From positions 2,914,001-2,978,000 of the forward strand of contig JAVHKY010000052.1 in assembly GCA_035079385.1 (NCBI GenBank): a stretch of DNA of 64,000 bases, given 5' to 3'. Under the pieces are notes generated by a model that saw nothing but the letters and a program-made list of their open reading frames with translations, was not told where the DNA came from and did no database searches. Below are positions 40,029 through 45,925 of the stretch, piece by piece. Origin of the DNA: Aspidiotus rigidus. Its lineage: Eukaryota; Arthropoda; Insecta; Hemiptera; Diaspididae. The first letter of the stretch is position 1, and each line of letters starts with the position of its first letter. The position numbers and the translations under genes are program-made.

Positions 40029-43000
40029 TAAACATTTTTAATTTACATGAAATTACTCTTCTTAGAGACATTCCTCCTCCTTCAAGTATGAAATATTCTG
40101 GAGTAGGATTTGTCGGATATGTATATTTTCTGTTCAAGAAAATTTGGACCTGAATTGTATGATTTATTTTATACACGTTCACTTCAATAAAATCTGCTTC
40201 AAATGAAAGCAATAGAAAACTACTTTCTGAAGTAGACTTTGTCTTCCGATCATGGTTGCTTGCAAAAATAATTGTTGCATTCTGTAAGCGGGTAACCTTT
40301 TTTCTTAATTTTTCCAGTTTACTATCTCTACCATTTTCCTCATTTTGATCACAAAGAAACCCAAAAATAATCGCTTGAATTTTTTGTAGAACAAAGAAAA
40401 TTTTTCCCCATTAAATGTATGTAGCTTTATCTCTTCATTACATTTTATCTTCTTGTTTCATCTTTCAATACACGCATGCATTGTAAGTATTTTTCGCGAA
40501 ATGAATTTCTGTAACGTGGGTGGAGCTTTTCAGCGATAGTTCAAAGCCAATGAGTTAAAGCAAACAATAGTTTTAACACAACGGTTTTCATTTGTACAAC
40601 TTGGTAGTACTTTTACATGTTGTTCTTATGCGCGAAAATGTACTTACGAGTACCATGTATGTGTGGATTATACCCCATAAGTTCCAATCTGAAAGTTCCA
40701 AAACCGAAATAGCCAAAATGAAGTTCCAAAGTCAAAAGTGCCAAAATCTAAAAGTTCCAAAAGATTGAAAGTTCCAAAATATTTCAATACATGTATACGA
40801 AAACGTCCAAAAATTTCCAAATAAGTAAATTAAATCATGTGAGTGATAAAAAATTATAACATTTGCAGTTTCTTCCTTAGAAGTGTAAATTGTAGCCTTC
40901 AGCTTTTAAATACTGCAAAATGTTATTAGCATCCGCGTACGTATTGTAACGTGTAACCAAGTTGAATATGCAGTCCTCTGCGTGCCGACGACGCTGGGAC
41001 ATTGGTTTTCTGATCTTTTGGCCGAGGGCAATTTGCTTCAGCATGCATTCGGTGTCGCCTTGTTCCTTTTGAAGTTCTTTGATGGAGGCATACAGGCTTG
41101 GATAGTGACGCCCCACAACGGTTTGGAAACGATGGTGCCATCCCTCTGAGTTGTTATTCGTACGTGATGCCCGTTCAATAACTGCGTTATATTGGTTCCA
41201 TAACGAGGGTTATATGATTATACACTTCGTCATTCTCCTAAATCCTATTCACTATTCACCCATGTGATAATTATCTTACTCATTAAATTGGAAAAATGAC
41301 TTCCAAAATTTTGGTCGTAATAGTTCGCAATATATGACATTGGAACTTCTATTAGTTTGGAACTTTTGGTTCTGGAACTTTCAGATTGGAACTTTTGGGG
41401 GTATACCGTATGTGTATGTTAAAGGCTTGTACAGCACACGAAGTAGGTGAGTCTTATAACTTGTACGTAGATCAGTTTGCTCACTTTGCTTGTTTTGCGA
41501 ACCTATGTACTCGTTGTGTATAAACTCACCTGAGAAAGTTGTGCTGTGAATAGCCATTCTTTTTTGTCCCATTTTCGTTTCTATATTTCAAGGTAGAAAT
41601 ACTTGCTTTTGCTCTCATTTTTACTTGAAAATATGAATCTCAAATTGTATTTGTGTATTCTCGCTTTTTTGAACTTTTTTTTCACGATCTATGTACTTAT
41701 TCTTTATCCAAAGTATTCCGCATGACTGATAACTGTTTCGGATTTTGTATTTACAGTTGGATAGTCCTGTTTCATCGTCAACTGACTATATGATACCCAT
41801 TCCAAATGGTCCGTCTAGCTCTTATCAGCAGGCAAGTATGATTGAACTTGGTTGTATAAGAATCACCTCCGCCAACTTTATACTTTCCCGGAATATTTAT
41901 GATCGTGGAATTTTTTTCATCTTCTCTACTCCTCCCCCCCCCCCCAAACGTTTCTTTGGAACATTTTTGTATTTCTAAAAATGATGAATATTGGTTAATT
42001 TCTCAATGTGGACGCAAGCTGAGTAGATTTCACTGTTGGTTTATGCTAATGCTGGGGCTCAGTGGCGTAGCGGTAGGATCTCGTCTTTGTGATCCAAAGG
42101 TGCGAGATATGATACCAGTTAGGGGTAAGCATTAGCCGTAACAAATTTAGTCGATCAAAATTCACTCCGAACATGTGTTACGTGCTAACGTCACTGAGTC
42201 GATCTTCCCGTCTCAGCATTGAGTTGTTTACCGGCCATATCAGAACGCTTGAACGGGCTCTTATATGTGAGACAAGAAGGCTGTGAATCTGGTCGTGAAG
42301 ACGCGGTCAATTAGCTAAAACAGCCTTCCCCATCTCACGCATACATTCCTCAGGAAAATAATGGAAAATTTAGTGTATCACAGTAATAGCACTTAATTCG
42401 TCACCTTCCCAAGCCGGACTTGGTCGTTGTGGGAAGCGTAGACCTTAATACTACACCATCAATGATATTGGTTGCGAGGTTGTTGGCCAAATTTGGTGTA
42501 ATTTAGGCTGCTATTATTGTTATTATGCTAATGCTGTCTGGTAAAGAAATTGCGCCGGAAAGCATTTTGATTTTTATTTCGTGGTTTTTTACAGTCGGAC
42601 GATTTGTGCAACGGACCAACTGAATTGACGATCGATCAAGGATACTTTAGTACTTCACCGACTCAGCAATTACAGTATTGTACGTCGATAAGTAACGCAC
42701 AAACAACGCCAAGTACACCGAATTTACCGGAAATTGTATTCACGGGTAAGTAGAGTCAATGTGTCTTCCTACGATTATATCTCCTACTGGGTAAAGGGAA
42801 ATTTTTTCATGTTCCCGACGTTTTGCATTACGATTATATCTTCTCAATGCAATGGGTGAAGATACTCATGTTATCGGGAGGACAAATTAATGCTTAGAAT
42901 TTGACGTAATAGAGATGAATAATACTCTGAAGATGGCGTGAAAAAGTTTGAGTTGCCCATAAAATAAATTCTCTGCTCATTTTAACTGACGCAATTAATA

Positions 43001-45925
43001 AAACTTCTCCTTCACCCCAAGCAGCAAAAGGAATCCTCATAATCTGATGAATGGTCGATATTTTTCATTTGAATTTTATTTATTGTAAAAATTCCGATAT
43101 AGCAGTCAAAAGCCCCAAGACATACCCATGTTTCAATATTTTTCTGTTAAGGTGGAGAAATGTCGTTTCTATCCACTCACTATTTTTTTCCCTTCAAATT
43201 GGATCCAATTTTTTTGTTGAACTTCAATTTTTTTTAATAATGTTTCAAATCTCTTGATGCATGAATAAGTGTAATAACTAATAATACGAGTATATCATGT
43301 TTTATACGTATGCATTTAGCTTCTACTGATTTTTCTCGTTAAAGCTACTGAATATATTTTTTTGAAACTTGAGCATTATTCTAGTAATATATCTGAAGAT
43401 GTACACGTGCAATTTTTCGAGGATCGAAATTTTTAAAATTATTTCCCTCTATTAAACATTTAAATCACGCGTAGCTGCTTAGGTCGTGTCACGAAAAGCG
43501 GATTCTTTTTTCCTTTAGTTATCAGTGCGTATTGTGATGAAGAACCAGAAAAGCGAGTATTACACTCGTCGCGGGCTTCACATCGTAGTTTTCACTTTTA
43601 CCCGGGTGAAACTGGTCTCGTTATCTTCCGAAAAAACCACCGATCACAAATTTCTCCACCTCCTCTATTCCGTCAAGGTTTTTCAATCCAAATTCTAAAC
43701 TCTTGTAATTTTTTGGGGCTTACCTTTAACCACAATCATTCTTTGATCTCTCACATAAAATCGCTCAAAGTCAGATGCCTAAATGCCACCAATATTCTCA
43801 AATCACCCCTGTCTAGGATGCAACCAAAAACTATTTCTACAACTATATACAAGTCTCATCCGCTCTCAACTGGACTACCGTTTTTACTGCTGAGGTGACC
43901 GCGATTCGCTCCTATCTTTCATCTCTTACCCAGCGTCTTCCCGGACTCAACTATATCCTATTATCTTGACTCACTTTCCTCCCTTATATCTTTACCAGAT
44001 TCTTACTCAAATAACCCCATCACTCAACGCATTCACGTCATGCTTCATACGCTAATCTCCATAAAATCATCAGTTATATTCACCTGGATTCCAGGTCACA
44101 TCGATTTCCCTGGTCATGCGGCTAAGAACTCCACCCTCTTACCAAAAATTACTGACCCAGTCCATTCACCAGTGTACGACCTTCAGAAATACAACCGTTC
44201 CAGAATCCTAGCTTCTTGGCGTAACCTTTGGAAAGAACAGCATCAAAACAAACTGAGATCAATCAAAAGCCTCCCTATTTCCTGGTCCTTTTCTAATAGA
44301 AGCTCCCACTATGAAGAAGTCATTCTCTCCCGTCTAAGGATTGGTCATACTCGACTTACTCACTCTCACTTTCTCCTAGGTCTCCACACCCCTCCATCAT
44401 GTAACTACTGCCATTCGGTCAATCTCACAGCTCAACGTCTGTTCTTACGTCCCGTCCTCCAAAACCAACTTTCTCCCTACAATCCTCATCCCAAACGCAG
44501 TGCCACCAAGTTTATTTAGATTGGCAGACATCCACAAAGTTGGTGTTCCAATGCGACCGGTGGTCTCATTCAATTCCACTCCGACTTATGAACTTTCTAA
44601 GCTTCTAGACCTATGGATCAAGTTCTTCATAGACTACCGTTCACCATATGTCGTTTTAAATAGCTACAATTTGATCCAGAATATAATTGATACTCCAGCT
44701 CCAGAAGGCTTCACATTTATCAGAATTGACGTTAATACATTATTTCCAAACGAGCCACACAAAGCCACTATTGAATTCTTGAGGAGTAAATTATTAGAAG
44801 CGCCCACCCGGCACCCTGGATTTCATTATAGATGAATTACTGAATCATTCTTTCCACAAAATCAGCAATTTCACAAATCCCGCGTAACATATTTTGTACA
44901 GGCTTTTTCCTCTAAAAATTGTGTTATCATCTCTTTTATCTCTATTGATGGATGGTGTAATGGAGCACCCTGAATTTTAACAGGGAACCTGTTTTATGGG
45001 GGGCTATTTGAGAAATCTGCCGTGCGCCGTCCGCCGTGCGCCGTCCAGCGAAAAACTTAGAAAAATTTCGACCCTCGAGCCATATATGATAGGAGAAGGA
45101 CTTGGAAAAATTTCGACTCTTGAGCTATGTATGATAGAAGGGGGACTTGAAAAAATTTCGACTCTCGAGCTATATATGATAGGAGGGGGACTTGGAAAAA
45201 TTTCGACTCTCGAGCTATATATGATAGGAGAGGGACTTACAAAAATTTCGACCCTTGAGCCATATATGATAGGAGAGGGACTTGAAAAAATTTCGACTCT
45301 CGAGCTATATATGATAGAAGGGGGACTTGGAAAAATTTCGACTCTCGAGCTATATATAATATGAGAGGAAATTGCTCGACTCTCAAACTATATTACACTA
45401 GGCTTATACTAGCTTTATCTAGGTCTAGGCTTCCTTGAATTTTCAATACCAAATCCCATTTGACTCATAAAACAGGTTCCCTGCGTTCCTCGTTTAACTT
45501 CGTTAAGGAAGCTGTCGTTTTTATCTCTGTTTTCATATCAAGTGCGTTTCAACTTCAGTTTATTTTTTACCGTTCTTGTAAGGTGTCGTTTTTGTAGTAG
45601 GATTCAGACACATAGTTTTTTCAAAGAAAATTTTCACAATTCTCTTCATTTAATTGACTAATCCCTTATCGTATAAAATCAGGAATATATTTTTTCTGTG
45701 TGTAAGGATCATATTAACACAAAACGTATGATGTGTATAGATTGCTCGATTCCAGTAAGTGGTGACGATTTAATGCGACGTGATACAACAAAGGATCTAA
45801 ACAACTGTGATTTGTCAAACTTTTTCCAATCCGAAGAACAGCTTGATTTGGATAATCAACTGCAAATGTTGCTGAACGATCCTTCGCAGCAACATTTCAC
45901 GTTAAATTCACTAAATCCACTGTAA
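6345..45925 (+). CDS. CRTC: CRTC/TORC, CREB-regulated transcription coactivator (13 coding exons, 625 aa)
   Basis: In animals CRTC proteins bind the bZIP domain of CREB and boost CREB-dependent transcription. SIK kinases hold them in the cytoplasm through phosphorylation and 14-3-3 binding, and calcineurin releases them (family knowledge). Seen here: residues 7-21 [15 protein letters not shown] (CREB-binding N-terminus); GGSLPNVN in exon 2; VYRERGR and [13 protein letters not shown] in exon 3, with Ser147 as the first SIK site; [12 protein letters not shown] in exon 4, with Ser198 as the second; GSLPDLT and [12 protein letters not shown] in exon 5; Gln/Ser/Pro-rich exons 6-11; [14 protein letters not shown] and a leucine/acidic tail in exons 12-13. 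The exons join in frame at every junction to 1878 nt, and 625 aa is the usual length for the family. Exon 1 has no other plausible in-frame ATG and the ATG directly precedes the conserved block. Introns total about 38 kb and carry many transposons. The 5' and 3' ends of the mRNA are not defined by the sequence. Confidence 0.95.
6929..7051 (+). CDS. CRTC: CRTC exon 2, residues 40-80
   Basis: The acceptor TGATACAG precedes SIARNSKK and the donor is AAG/GTAAAT. It carries the family motif GGSLPNVN. It enters and leaves in phase 0, 41 codons. Confidence 0.9.
7052..10902. other. CRTC intron 2, first part, nothing recognised
   Basis: No exon or transposon family is recognised. A 23-base T run lies at 7603-7625 and short A runs occur at 9670. 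Open frames here show no conserved motif. Confidence 0.4.
10903..11060. repeat. GGAGC/GGCTCC-rich patch, possibly a hAT-derived end
   Basis: Dense GGCTCC, GGAGC and CCGGAGC words after AGAGGTGGAAAGTCGGC resemble the terminal region of some hAT elements. Clear paired ends and a target duplication were not found. Confidence 0.3.
11267..11649. mobile_element. Minisatellite-bearing inverted-repeat element, copy 1
   Basis: It opens AACAGGGAACCTGTTTTATG. The inverted partner CATAAAACAGGTTCCCTG is at 11589-11606, followed by a shared hairpin (TTAACTTCGTTAA core) and GTCGTTTTT. Inside, three units of 45 bp plus a partial unit start at 11335, each beginning AAAAATTTCGA and containing CTCGAGC and TATGATAGGA. 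Copies 2 and 3 are at 44979 and 52815. No protein is encoded. Confidence 0.85.
11650..19080. other. CRTC intron 2, middle part
   Basis: No supported exon or transposon. Microsatellite ACAT repeats lie near 13395-13416, a C run near 17694-17706, and several T or A runs occur. Open frames longer than 100 codons here (such as 17721-18080) show no family motif. Confidence 0.4.
19081..19930. repeat. GTCGA/TCGAC-rich repeat region
   Basis: GTCGA or TCGAC words are dense at 19135-19320 and again at 19765-19915, in phrases such as AAATCGAC and AGTCGATT, with ACTCAAAAT near the left edge and its complement-like ATTTTGAGT near the right. This suggests an old inverted-repeat element about 850 bp long. 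Boundaries are not certain. Confidence 0.4.
19931..21074. other. CRTC intron 2, nothing recognised
   Basis: No exon, RNA gene or repeat that I can name. Short open frames lack motifs. Confidence 0.35.
21075..21234. repeat. Fold-back repeat with about 60-bp arms
   Basis: The left arm (21075-21139) and right arm (21177-21234) pair imperfectly around TATAAAAC(A/G)GGTATGATC and CGTGTGTGC, separated by about 37 bp. A small MITE or foldback element. Confidence 0.65.
21542..21840. mobile_element. Helitron-like or similar non-autonomous repeat end
   Basis: ATATATAAAGCAGAAAGTTT GTCTGTC followed by CTCGAGAACTACTGGGCTGA is phrased like the widespread insect repeats often classed as non-autonomous Helitrons. 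The 3' end was not identified, so the class is uncertain. Confidence 0.35.
22500..23250 (-). pseudogene. Penelope-like element reverse transcriptase fragment, interrupted by a MITE
   Basis: The minus strand reads [40 protein letters not shown], then after a frame change [19 protein letters not shown] with a following INFLDLTI and a short TGR-x-(I/L)-N-Y segment is the Penelope RT palm and downstream block. Just upstream, MGNPLS (the RT MGxPLS motif) lies at the edge of a small hAT-like insertion at 22878-23036, which splits the RT. Frame changes and stops show decay. It is not collinear with the GIY-YIG fragment at 25.6-26.1 kb, so they are probably two elements. Confidence 0.7.
22878..23036. 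mobile_element. hAT-like MITE inside the Penelope RT
   Basis: GC-rich ends CCAGGGAGCTCCGGGCCCCC and the inverse of CAGGGCCGGATTTAGAAGC face each other. The 11-bp direct repeat GGTTGCCCATC stands at 22867-22877 and 23037-23047, consistent with a target-site duplication. No coding capacity. Confidence 0.65.
23283..23654. mobile_element. hAT-type MITE, 372 bp, with 8-bp target duplication
   Basis: Terminal inverted repeats TAGTGTTCGGACG and CAGTGTTCGGACG. The flanks are AGAGCGAG (23275-23282) and AGAGTGAG (23655-23662), an 8-bp duplication with one difference. GGGAATTCCC-type words recur internally. No transposase remains. Confidence 0.8.
23878..24330. mobile_element. Inverted-repeat MITE, about 450 bp
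   Basis: Left TCTGCCGTACAAAG ... ATCCAAATCGACGATC and right GATCGTCGATTTGGATAT ... TTTGTATGGCAG are near reverse complements of about 50 bp. A smaller palindrome centred on CGTCAAAATTTTGACG lies at 24092-24123. Confidence 0.7.
24332..24469. repeat. 138-bp hairpin with about 65-bp arms
   Basis: Begins TGTGACCTGCGATGAGAAAA and ends with its reverse complement. The arms pair almost throughout (ATGCTCATTGCC, AGGAACACCATTT, CTCTGATT), leaving a few bases as loop. It abuts the preceding MITE. Confidence 0.75.
24470..25500. other. CRTC intron 2, nothing recognised
   Basis: No exon or named repeat. AT-rich with A runs near 25300. Confidence 0.35.
25501..25560 (-). ncRNA. Degenerate hammerhead-ribozyme-like motif of a Penelope end
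   Basis: The minus strand reads CCAGATGATGGGATACATTT then CCCGAAACCGCG. This has a CUGAUGA-like core (CAGATGA here), a GGGA/TCCC stem II and GAAAC. Hammerheads in the terminal repeats of Penelope-like elements are established. The U4 change would be expected to abolish cleavage. It lies just 3' of the GIY-YIG ORF on the same strand, where such a motif is expected. Confidence 0.4.
25604..26122 (-). CDS. GIY-YIG endonuclease domain of a Penelope-like retroelement (partial, 172 aa)
   Basis: Penelope-like elements pair a reverse transcriptase with a GIY-YIG nuclease that nicks the target (family knowledge). Seen here: GYRTGFYTV near residue 21, [20 protein letters not shown] at about 48-67 with the GVY...YVG signature and a CxC pair, NRIYEH at 71-76 giving the expected arginine, then [13 protein letters not shown] and a C-terminal tail ending FILNYNPTS. 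The frame is open for 172 codons, so the domain itself is nearly intact. No RT sequence lies upstream on the minus strand (higher coordinates) before exon 3 of CRTC, so this is a 5'-truncated copy. It lies antisense inside CRTC intron 2. Confidence 0.85.
   Translation of the reverse strand: MPPLLGKKLRCTRAKELKKYGYRTGFYTVTSVQNLPRFKDPVPPNGRSGVYRLSCKCGKIYVGQTGSSIENRIYEHRLGDLNLAGLTKVPPSFNSMKDVSAFAQHCATSKYNFDESQLKLNHPSQKSFSMNRLEENETMYTHKQSRNNLLNDLSGTLLNPFTHFILNYNPTS
26123..27122. other. CRTC intron 2, end
   Basis: Nothing recognised except the exon 3 acceptor at its end. A minus-strand open frame overlapping exon 3 (26863-27228) is a shadow. Confidence 0.4.
27123..27393 (+). CDS. CRTC: CRTC exon 3, residues 81-170, SIK site Ser147
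   Basis: The acceptor TTTTGTATAG precedes PSRSNLED, and the donor is CGTG/GTAAGG, leaving one base (phase 1). It contains [27 protein letters not shown] and HQSVQNPN. The RRTNSDS core is the conserved SIK/AMPK-family phosphorylation and 14-3-3 binding site. A later AG at 27132-27133 would put a TAA in frame, so the start at 27123 is preferred. Confidence 0.93.
27394..30700. other. CRTC intron 3, first part
   Basis: No exon or transposon recognised. A TA microsatellite is at about 27706-27722. Confidence 0.4.
30801..31115. repeat. Large hairpin: 128-bp arms, 59-bp centre
   Basis: Arms 30801-30928 and 30988-31115 are reverse complements with only two differences seen (TAAGAAC/CAAGAAC and GTAACGAC/GTAGCGAC). 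The centre pairs partly too (GCAGTG with CACTGC). Weaker pairing continues outward through A/T runs and (A)CACTAC(A/C) words. No ORF of interest. Probably a young foldback MITE in CRTC intron 3. Confidence 0.9.
31120..33088. other. CRTC intron 3, second part
   Basis: A 23-base T run at 32045-32067. A GC-richer patch at 32160-32340 has overlapping minus-strand open frames without recognisable motifs. Confidence 0.35.
33089..33203 (+). CDS. CRTC: CRTC exon 4, residues 171-208 plus two bases of 209, second SIK site
   Basis: The acceptor is TCGTTGCAG and the donor AAA/GTAAGT. It carries [16 protein letters not shown], with Ser198 at the position of the second SIK site of the family. The split codon AA+T with exon 5 gives Asn209, rebuilding the conserved NIFPS. 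Confidence 0.92.
33204..33504 (+). other. CRTC intron 4
   Basis: 301 bp, GTAAGT...CAG, splitting the Asn209 codon. Nothing else seen. Confidence 0.8.
33505..33655 (+). CDS. CRTC: CRTC exon 5, residues 209-259
   Basis: The acceptor is GGTTTGCAG and the donor GCG/GTAAAT, phase 0 out. It encodes [19 protein letters not shown] and [16 protein letters not shown], all family-conserved. Confidence 0.93.
33656..35388 (+). other. CRTC intron 5
   Basis: GTAAAT...ACAG, about 1.7 kb. No repeat or gene recognised. Confidence 0.7.
35389..35538 (+). CDS. CRTC: CRTC exon 6, residues 260-309, Pro/Ser-rich
   Basis: The acceptor is ATTTTACAG and the donor TCT/GTAAGT, 50 codons, phase 0 both sides. It is rich in SP/TP pairs: [20 protein letters not shown], then [12 protein letters not shown]. 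Open in frame throughout. Confidence 0.88.
35539..36992 (+). other. CRTC intron 6
   Basis: GTAAGT...GCAG, about 1.45 kb. T-rich near its 3' end. Nothing else recognised. Confidence 0.7.
36993..37043 (+). CDS. CRTC: CRTC exon 7, residues 310-326
   Basis: A 51-bp exon [17 protein letters not shown] with acceptor TTTTTTTGCAG and donor AAG/GTTAGT. A long AGT-triplet tract begins four bases past the donor GTTAGT. Confidence 0.85.
37047..37124 (+). repeat. AGT-triplet microsatellite beside the exon 7 donor
   Basis: About 25 AGT/AGC triplets start four bases after the exon 7 donor GTTAGT. Their frame continues the exon 7 frame as serines. Confidence 0.95.
37383..37634 (+). CDS. CRTC: CRTC exon 8, residues 327-410, Gln-rich
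   Basis: The acceptor is TCTATTGTACAG and the donor AAT/GTAAGT, 84 codons, phase 0. It is glutamine-rich ([12 protein letters not shown] and QQQQRSTQ) and ends [14 protein letters not shown]. Such Gln-rich stretches are typical of the CRTC central and transactivating region. Confidence 0.9.
37635..38697 (+). other. CRTC intron 8
   Basis: GTAAGT...ACAG. A short palindromic word (CTGATGCAGTTTTCTTC and its complement) is at 37790-37826. Otherwise AT-rich with nothing recognised. Confidence 0.6.
38698..38781 (+). CDS. CRTC: CRTC exon 9, residues 411-438
   Basis: The acceptor is CACGCTTACAG and the donor AAA/GTGAGT, 28 codons, phase 0. It encodes [20 protein letters not shown] and then [10 protein letters not shown]-rich, and fits between flanking phase-0 exons. 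Confidence 0.87.
38964..39131 (+). CDS. CRTC: CRTC exon 10, residues 439-494
   Basis: The acceptor is TTTTGTATAG and the donor ATG/GTAATG, 56 codons, phase 0. It is Ser/Asn/Gln-rich, ending in [16 protein letters not shown]. Reading past the donor leaves the conserved composition, so the GTAATG donor is preferred although it is weaker than the others. Confidence 0.85.
39132..40668 (+). other. CRTC intron 10, first part
   Basis: A 30-base T run at 39998-40027. No other element recognised before the MULE-derived insertion. Confidence 0.5.
40669..41405 (-). mobile_element. MULE-derived 737-bp element, copy 1 (reverse orientation)
   Basis: Ends TATACCCC(C/A) with inverted CCAATCTGAAAGTTCCA(G/A)AACC, and several AAGTTCCAA words near both ends. 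On the minus strand it encodes [29 protein letters not shown] and [20 protein letters not shown], ending AEGYNLHF and stop. This NNxxEGWHxRF ... L(Q)KEQ pattern is the C-terminal tail of MULE-type transposases of insects. The catalytic domain is absent, so it is non-autonomous. A copy of identical length is at 54893-55629. Confidence 0.85.
41757..41831 (+). CDS. CRTC: CRTC exon 11, residues 495-519, followed by a GC donor
   Basis: The acceptor is GTATTTACAG. The exon encodes [18 protein letters not shown] and ends SYQQ at CAG/GCAAGT, the classic consensus for a GC-AG intron. The nearby GT at 41836 would change phase and reach a TGA early in exon 12, so the GC donor is the only in-frame choice found. 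Confidence 0.85.
41832..42054 (+). other. CRTC intron 11, 5' part with GC donor
   Basis: Begins GCAAGT. A C run lies at 41935-41945. Ends with the left target-site duplication of the SINE. Confidence 0.7.
42055..42522 (+). mobile_element. tRNA-derived SINE with perfect 14-bp target duplication
   Basis: TTATGCTAATGCTG occurs at 42041-42054 and 42523-42536. The element opens GGGCTCAGTGGCGTAGCGG, with an A-box-like TGGCGTAGCGG at 42063-42073 and a B-box-like GGTGCGAGATA at 42099-42109, spaced as in a tRNA promoter. It ends in a short ATTATTGTTATTA tail. The tail resembles the TTA repeats at the end of the LINE at 59.3 kb, which might supply its machinery (inference). Inserted in CRTC intron 11, sense strand. 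Confidence 0.85.
42595..42745 (+). CDS. CRTC: CRTC exon 12, residues 520-569 plus one base of 570
   Basis: The acceptor is TTTTTTACAG and the donor ACGG/GTAAGT, phase 1 out. It encodes [20 protein letters not shown] and then [20 protein letters not shown], the start of the conserved CRTC C-terminal block. Confidence 0.92.
42746..43559 (+). other. CRTC intron 12, first part
   Basis: GTAAGT donor. No exon or repeat recognised before the LINE fragment. Confidence 0.5.
43560..44465 (+). pseudogene. Non-LTR retrotransposon fragment: RT end and RNase H
   Basis: Frames in the + direction give [20 protein letters not shown] and [14 protein letters not shown] (end of the RT domain of Jockey/I-like LINEs), then [40 protein letters not shown] (RNase H: TWIPGHxxxxGH motif) and [19 protein letters not shown] with PPSCNYC (post-RNase-H segment). 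Several frameshifts and stops separate these parts. Everything upstream (endonuclease, RT core) is missing, which is the usual 5' truncation. The RNase H suggests an I-like or related clade. Confidence 0.8.
44480..44837 (+). pseudogene. Penelope-like reverse transcriptase fragment
   Basis: An open frame reads [36 protein letters not shown] and [20 protein letters not shown], ending at TGA. The series P-x-L-x-x-L-x-x-x-H-K-x-x-x-P-x-R-P-(I/V)-V-S followed by S-F/R-I-D-V-x-x-L-F is the N-terminal and motif-A part of Penelope RT. It stops before the YVDD motif. It directly follows the LINE fragment with no spacer of note. Confidence 0.8.
44979..45522. mobile_element. Minisatellite-bearing inverted-repeat element, copy 2
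   Basis: Same ends as copy 1: AACAGGGAACCTGTTTTATG and, at 45465-45482, CATAAAACAGGTTCCCTG, then the shared hairpin and GTCGTTTTT. It contains seven 45-bp units from 45061 to about 45375, against three in copy 1. As 45 is a multiple of three, the units create a spurious 15-residue-repeat frame. It lies in CRTC intron 12, about 230 bp before the last exon. Confidence 0.88.
45756..45925 (+). CDS. CRTC: CRTC exon 13, residues 570-625 and stop
   Basis: The acceptor is TCGATTCCAG/TAAGTG. G+TA makes Val570, giving EIVFTVSGDD across the junction, which matches the family pattern (I/V)-x-T-V-(S/T)-G-(E/D). The tail [20 protein letters not shown] then LNDPS is the acidic/leucine transactivation end. 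Upstream AGs at 45682 and 45706 were tested; both give an early stop after the phase-1 exon 12. Stop TAA at 45923-45925. Confidence 0.9.

Noticed and set aside
42061..42135. Functional tRNA gene
   Set aside because: A and B boxes are present but no acceptor stem closes; target duplication and length show it is the head of a SINE.
44996..45364. 122-codon frame with 15-residue repeats ([10 protein letters not shown] type)
   Set aside because: Produced by the 45-bp minisatellite being a multiple of three; other copies do not keep an open frame.
45683..45755. Earlier acceptors for the last CRTC exon ([19 protein letters not shown] in frame)
   Set aside because: The phase-1 junction from exon 12 gives an early stop with these acceptors, whereas 45756 restores the conserved VSGDD.
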